Shown here: one piece after another, positions 60,120-64,000 of the stretch
How positions within the stretch are numbered: the first letter of the stretch is position 1
Layout: each line of letters starts with the position of its first letter
Source of the DNA: an uncultured Acidobacteriia bacterium
GTDB lineage: Bacteria; Acidobacteriota; Terriglobia; Bryobacterales; Bryobacteraceae
Assembly (NCBI GenBank): GCA_903851195.1
Contig: CAINNJ010000025.1
Coordinates: 186,001-250,000 of the forward strand
DNA length: 64,000 bases
Reading direction: 5' to 3'
Program-made: the position numbers and the translations under genes
Notes under the pieces: model-generated
Told to the model about the DNA's origin: nothing
The model's database searches: none
The model's input: the letters and a program-made list of their open reading frames with translations, nothing else

Positions 60120-61217
60120 TTGGCGGGCATTTATATTTCCTGGCCGTTTTGCGCGCAGAAATGCACGTATTGCAACTTCGCGTCCGGAGTGCAGCCGAGG
60201 GAACTCGAAGCGCGCTACGCCGCGGCTTTAGGGACAGAGATCCGCGCCCATGAATGGCAGTGGACGCCCCAAACTCTCTATCTCGGTGGCGGAACTCCGA
60301 GCGCCATGGAACCTGCGGTCTTTCAAGAGACATTGCGGGACCTGCCGGGACGGCCCTGGACAGAGGCCACTGTCGAAGCCGCGCCCGGTTCCCTGACACC
60401 GGAACGCGTTGCCGCCTGGATGGAAGCCGGCATCAATCGCGCCAGCCTGGGCGTGCAGTCGTTTGTGAAAGCGGAACTGGCGCGGACGGGGCGGAAGCAC
60501 GACGCCGCAATCGTGCGGCACGATGTGGAACTGCTGCGCGCGAACGGCATCCACAACATCAATCTGGACCTGATCGCGGGCCTTCCCGGCCAAACCGCCG
60601 ACAGCTGGAAAGCGTCGCTGGAAGGCGTTCTGAGCCTGGACGCGCCGCACGTGTCCGTCTACATGCTGGAAGTGGATGACGAGAGCCGCCTCGGTTCCGA
60701 AATCATCCTCGGCGGCAAACGCTATGGCGCTTCCGACGTGCCGGGCGACGACCAGATCGCCGCCTTCTACGAATACGCCGTGGAAGAACTGGCAAGGCAC
60801 GGCATTCCGCGTTACGAGATTTCGAATTTCGCGCGGCCCGGCGCCGAATCCCTGCACAATCTGAAGTACTGGCATCGCGAGCCCTATATCGGCTTCGGTT
60901 CGGACGCGCATTCCTTCGACGGCATCTCCCGCTGGCAGAATGTCGAGGCCGCGAAGGATTACGTGGCGTTGTCGGAAAAAGGCGCGCCGGTGCGCGAGGA
61001 AATCACCCGGCCGGATCCGGTGGAAGAGAAATTTTTCGTCGGCCTGCGGCTGAGCGAGGGCGTGGAGCCGGACCCTTCCGACTGGCTGCGCTACGGACCC
61101 GCGCTGGAGCGGTTCCTCGCTGGCGGCGTGATGGAGCGCCACGGAAAGCGCCTCCGGCTGACCGCGCGTGGTGTGATGATTTCGAACGAAATTTTTCAGG
61201 AGTTTCTCGCCGCATGA
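60120..61217 (+). CDS. hemW: HemW-type radical SAM haem chaperone
   Basis: 365 residues from TTG. The radical SAM Cx3Cx2C is in YISWPFCAQKCTYCNFASG, followed by YLGGGTPSAM, SLGVQSFVKAEL, NINLDLIAGLPGQTADSWKASL and YEISNFARPGAESLHNLKYWHREPYIGFGSDAHSF, all hallmarks of HemW (CPO-III-like). HemW delivers haem to respiratory enzymes; it is not a true coproporphyrinogen oxidase. Its stop overlaps the ltaE start by four bases (ATGA). Confidence 0.92.
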   Translation: MAGIYISWPFCAQKCTYCNFASGVQPRELEARYAAALGTEIRAHEWQWTPQTLYLGGGTPSAMEPAVFQETLRDLPGRPWTEATVEAAPGSLTPERVAAWMEAGINRASLGVQSFVKAELARTGRKHDAAIVRHDVELLRANGIHNINLDLIAGLPGQTADSWKASLEGVLSLDAPHVSVYMLEVDDESRLGSEIILGGKRYGASDVPGDDQIAAFYEYAVEELARHGIPRYEISNFARPGAESLHNLKYWHREPYIGFGSDAHSFDGISRWQNVEAAKDYVALSEKGAPVREEITRPDPVEEKFFVGLRLSEGVEPDPSDWLRYGPALERFLAGGVMERHGKRLRLTARGVMISNEIFQEFLAA

Positions 61218-62254
61218 GTGTTTCCCCGAACTGGATCGATCTCCGAAGTGACACCGTCACCCGTCCCACGGCCGCCATGCGGCAGGCGATGTTCGAAGCC
61301 GAAGTTGGAGACGACGTTTATGGTGAAGACCCGACGGTGAACCGTCTGGAGCAGCGCGCGGCGGAGATCACCGGCAAAGAAGCCGCGCTGTTCGTGCCCA
61401 CGGGAACCATGGGGAACACCATCGGGCTTAAGGTGCTGACGCAGCATGGCCAGGAAGTGATCTGTGATTCGCGCGCGCACCTGCTCGACTGGGAACTTTC
61501 CATGCTCGCCTGGTTCTCCGGTTGTCTGGTGCGCGCGGTCCCCACCGATCACGGCGTGCTGACCTGGGACGATATCAAGTCACTCGTCAAGCCGGTGGGC
61601 CCGCATTCGGCTCCCACCGGCGCCATCGAGATTGAGAACACGCATAACATGGCGGGCGGACGCGTGTATCCGCAGGCCGTGATCGACGACATCTGCGACC
61701 GTGCGCATGAACGCAGCGTGCCGGTTCACATGGATGGCGCGCGTCTGTTCAATGCGGCGGAAGCGGCGGGGCTGCCGGTGAAGCGGATTGTCGCGAAGGT
61801 GGATACCGTGATGTTCTGTCTGTCGAAGGCGCTGGGCGCTCCGGCAGGGTCGATGCTGGCCGGGCCGCGCAGATTGATCGATGAGGGCCGTTTGCTGCGG
61901 AAGCGCCTCGGCGGCGGCATGCGGCAGTCGGGCGTGCTGGCGGCGGCGGGGTTGCTGGCGCTTGAGGAGAGCCCGAAAGGTCTGGCGGCGGATCACGCAA
62001 ATGCGCGGGAAATCGCGGGTCGCCTCGCAAAGATGGATGGTGTTCGCGTGAACCCCGTCGAGACGAATATCGTGATCTTCGACGTGTCGGGCACCGGGGG
62101 GACGTCGGGCGAGATCAGCGCAGCCCTGAAACAACGGGGCGTGCTGATGAACGGCGTGGGCGAAAAGATGCTGCGCGCCGTGACCCACTACGACGTCACG
62201 GCACAGCAGTGCAGCACGGCAGTGGACGCACTGGAAGAAGTTCTGAAGAGTTAA
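61214..62254 (+). CDS. ltaE: L-threonine aldolase
   Basis: 346 residues. PLP-type aldolase motifs: NWIDLRSDTVTRPTAAMRQAMFEAEVGDDVYGEDPTVNRLE, GTMGNTIGLKVLTQHGQEVICD, HMDGARLFNAAEAAG and the PLP Lys in FCLSKALGAPAGSM (about residue 204). Cleaves L-(allo-)threonine to glycine and acetaldehyde. Tightly coupled to hemW. Tail overlaps the convergent amidohydrolase stop by four bases. Confidence 0.92.
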   Translation: MSVSPNWIDLRSDTVTRPTAAMRQAMFEAEVGDDVYGEDPTVNRLEQRAAEITGKEAALFVPTGTMGNTIGLKVLTQHGQEVICDSRAHLLDWELSMLAWFSGCLVRAVPTDHGVLTWDDIKSLVKPVGPHSAPTGAIEIENTHNMAGGRVYPQAVIDDICDRAHERSVPVHMDGARLFNAAEAAGLPVKRIVAKVDTVMFCLSKALGAPAGSMLAGPRRLIDEGRLLRKRLGGGMRQSGVLAAAGLLALEESPKGLAADHANAREIAGRLAKMDGVRVNPVETNIVIFDVSGTGGTSGEISAALKQRGVLMNGVGEKMLRAVTHYDVTAQQCSTAVDALEEVLKS

Positions 62255-63924
62255 TTGCGGCGCAGGGCGGGTCCGTAGAGAACCCGCCCGGGGCGCTCAC
62301 TGGTGACGGCGCTGTTTCGCAGCACGAATTTGCCGTTCACCATCACGTCCCGGAAGCCTGCGGAATACTGGTGCGGCTTCACGAAATCCGCGCGGTCGCC
62401 GACTGTCGCGGGATCGAAGATCACCAGGTCGGCGCGCATGCCGGGGCGCAGCAGGCCGCGATCCCAGAGCTTCAGACGCTCGGCCGGATAGCCGGACATG
62501 CGGCGAATGGCCTCTTCGAGTGACAGCACTTTTTTCTCCCGCACGTACACGCCAAGCACGCGGGCGAAAGTGCCGTAGCTGCGCGGGTGCGGCGCCGCCT
62601 GGCCGAACACGGGAATCTCGCCGTCCGACGCAATCATGGTGAAGGGCGACTGCATGATGCGCACCACGTCTTCTTCGCCGATGGCATGATAGATCGCCGA
62701 ACAGCCGCCTTTGGACTGCAGCTCGATCGCGGTCTCGGCCGCGTTTTCGAACGTGGGTTCCGCGCCGCGGCGGCGTGTGATGTCCGCGAGATTCTGACCG
62801 GCCAGGGAAGCGTCGAAAGAGCAGTTCGCGATGCCAACGTTCTTCGGATCGCCGCCGCCACGATCGATACGCAGATTGTTGACGATCACGCCTTTGATGC
62901 GGGCGCGCTGTTCGGGCGCGCCGAGCCGTTCCAGCAAAGACTTCTGGCCGCCTTCCAGCGCCCACTGCGGAAACAGCGCCGCGATACCCGTGCTGGACGC
63001 GGTGTAGGGATATGCGTCGATCGTGACATCGACCCCGCGCGCCCTCGCCGCTTCCACCAGTTGCAGGGTCTCTTTGCTCTTGCCCCAGTTGGCGAGGCCG
63101 ATGATTTTGTGGTGCGTCACCTGGGTGGGCAGGCCGCCCTCTTCACCGATCCGGATGGTCTCGCGCACGCTGTCGAGTGAGTGGCCGGCCTCCTCCCGCA
63201 TGTGGGAGATGTGCATGCCGCCCATGGAACCGACTACCTTCGCGAGTTCGATAATCTCCTCGACGGGCGTGAAATTTCCGGGCACGTAGTAGAGCCCGGT
63301 GGACATGCCGAAAGCGCCGTCCCGCATGGCCTGCGCGGTCAACTGCTTCATCTTTTCGATTTCGTCCGGCGTGGCGTTCCGGTTCGCCAGACCGAGCACC
63401 TGTTGGCGGATGGTGCCCTGCCCCACGAACGTGGCGTAGTTGATGGTGACGGGCGTTTTCGCGATACGGTCGAGAAAAGGCGCAAGCGGCAGCGCGGAAC
63501 TGCCGTCGGGTCCGCTGATGATGGTCGTGACACCTTCGCGGAGATAGTTTTCAGCGGTGGGGACACGCAGGAGCCCGCGGTCGCCGTGGGAGTGGATATC
63601 GATAAAACCCGGCGCGACCACAAGTCCTTTCGCGTCGATCTTCACGGGCGCGGTCGCGCCGGGCAGGTGGCCAACCGCGGCGATCGCATCGCCCCGAATT
63701 CCGATGTCGCCGTAAAACCAGGCGCTGCCGGTGCCATCGATCACGCGGGCTCCGGTGATGAGCACGTCGAAAGCTCGGGAGCCGCCGGGCGCGGCGCCAT
63801 CAGGCCGTGGAACCTCCCGTTCAGCCGTGTTCGGCGGCTGCAACCCGAGCGGTTTCTCGGAAGAAGGGGGTTGTGCTTGCAGCAGCCAGGCCGCCGCGGC
63901 GAAAAGGCAAAAAAGACGGCGCAT
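62251..63924 (-). CDS. Exported D-aminoacylase-like amidohydrolase
   Basis: 557 residues, signal peptide (LFCLFAAAAWLLQA). VIDGTGSAWFYGDIGIRGDAIAAVGHLPGATAPVKIDAKGLVVAPGFIDIHSHGD holds the first HxH metal site; SMGGMHISHMREEA, LPTQVTHHKIIG and MIASDGEIPVFGQAAPHPRSYGTFARVLG follow, as in N-acyl-D-amino-acid deacylases (DAA). Removes acyl groups from D-amino acids or related compounds in the periplasm. Three bases from an upstream leftward gene, so it is in an operon. Confidence 0.88.
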   Translation of the reverse strand: MRRLFCLFAAAAWLLQAQPPSSEKPLGLQPPNTAEREVPRPDGAAPGGSRAFDVLITGARVIDGTGSAWFYGDIGIRGDAIAAVGHLPGATAPVKIDAKGLVVAPGFIDIHSHGDRGLLRVPTAENYLREGVTTIISGPDGSSALPLAPFLDRIAKTPVTINYATFVGQGTIRQQVLGLANRNATPDEIEKMKQLTAQAMRDGAFGMSTGLYYVPGNFTPVEEIIELAKVVGSMGGMHISHMREEAGHSLDSVRETIRIGEEGGLPTQVTHHKIIGLANWGKSKETLQLVEAARARGVDVTIDAYPYTASSTGIAALFPQWALEGGQKSLLERLGAPEQRARIKGVIVNNLRIDRGGGDPKNVGIANCSFDASLAGQNLADITRRRGAEPTFENAAETAIELQSKGGCSAIYHAIGEEDVVRIMQSPFTMIASDGEIPVFGQAAPHPRSYGTFARVLGVYVREKKVLSLEEAIRRMSGYPAERLKLWDRGLLRPGMRADLVIFDPATVGDRADFVKPHQYSAGFRDVMVNGKFVLRNSAVTSERPGRVLYGPALRRN

Positions 63925-63927
63925 GTT

Positions 63928-64000
63928 TTATTTCCCGAGGTATTTTTCGAGATCGGGATGCAACAGGGCCTTGATCTCCGGTTTGTCGAGATCCGCCTTC
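63928..64000 (-). CDS. C-terminal end of an unidentified gene
   Basis: Only the last 23 codons are in the window: KADLDKPEIKALLHPDLEKYLGK and TAA. The reading frame is clear but too short to name. It lies three bases upstream of the amidohydrolase start in the same direction, so the two are probably cotranscribed. Confidence 0.55.
   Translation of the reverse strand, partial: KADLDKPEIKALLHPDLEKYLGK

Overview
High-GC bacterial chromosome. The gene set points to an Acidobacteriota member near Solibacter/Bryobacter (order Bryobacterales). This is inferred from gene families, not from a marker tree. Supporting signs are a PEP-CTERM protein, a DUF1501 protein, an FG-GAP/ASPIC-UnbV plus TPR protein, two sorbosone-dehydrogenase-like propellers, DUF2911, DUF4159, many short exported proteins with Tat-like leaders, and a very large cyclic beta-glucan synthase. 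Housekeeping genes (dnaE, recA, guaB, hemW, ltaE, iscX, hslR-like) are scattered among exported and accessory genes. There is no rRNA, tRNA, CRISPR array, prophage or intact transposon.

Layout. 1-5 kb: the 5' part of a Na+/solute symporter, a small basic ORF, an OFA-type MFS carrier, a PIN toxin-antitoxin pair set between two copies of the MFS/SDR 3' junction, and a zinc-ribbon SDR. 5-11 kb: PEP-CTERM protein, sorbosone-dehydrogenase-like protein, an orphan antitoxin whose toxin is reduced to a few codons, and dnaE. 11-16 kb: a YhcG-type nuclease carrying coding palindromes, then Uma2, a LolA-like protein and an S41 protease in one leftward run, with iscX and DUF1501 divergent. 17-23 kb: lactonase, DUF4159 behind a structured leader with a terminator-like hairpin, a second sorbosone dehydrogenase, a radical SAM protein, an ArsC-like protein without its cysteine, a block of 58-bp palindromic repeats, and an S4-domain protein. 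23-28 kb: guaB, recA, a small membrane ORF with its own apparent promoter, operator and terminator, and exported proteins.

28-39 kb: TIM-barrel epimerase, cytochrome-c-like protein, DinB, a four-gene run (rhodanese, unknown, HipA-like kinase, DUF3037), polyphosphate-glucokinase-like ROK kinase, Gly/Tyr-rich exported protein, pobA with a nitronate-monooxygenase-like gene, and a PIG-L deacetylase. 39-50 kb: LTXXQ-like protein, DUF2911, an IorA/IorB-type molybdenum hydroxylase, an RRM protein, esterase, DinB, a PQQ dehydrogenase that has lost its middle, the 1050-residue FG-GAP/TPR protein and a decayed hydrolase. 50-60 kb: the 2956-residue cyclic glucan synthase with a 53-residue membrane protein just upstream. 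60-64 kb: hemW-ltaE and an exported D-aminoacylase-like amidohydrolase.

No single large new system stands out. The best leads are: the toxin-antitoxin cassette flanked by duplicated gene ends; the HipA-like kinase/DUF3037 module; the structured leader before DUF4159; the self-contained small transcription unit after recA; the palindromes inside the YhcG gene; and the palindromic tandem repeats at 22.5 kb. Several loci show ongoing gene decay (toxin remnant, truncated PQQ enzyme, broken hydrolase).
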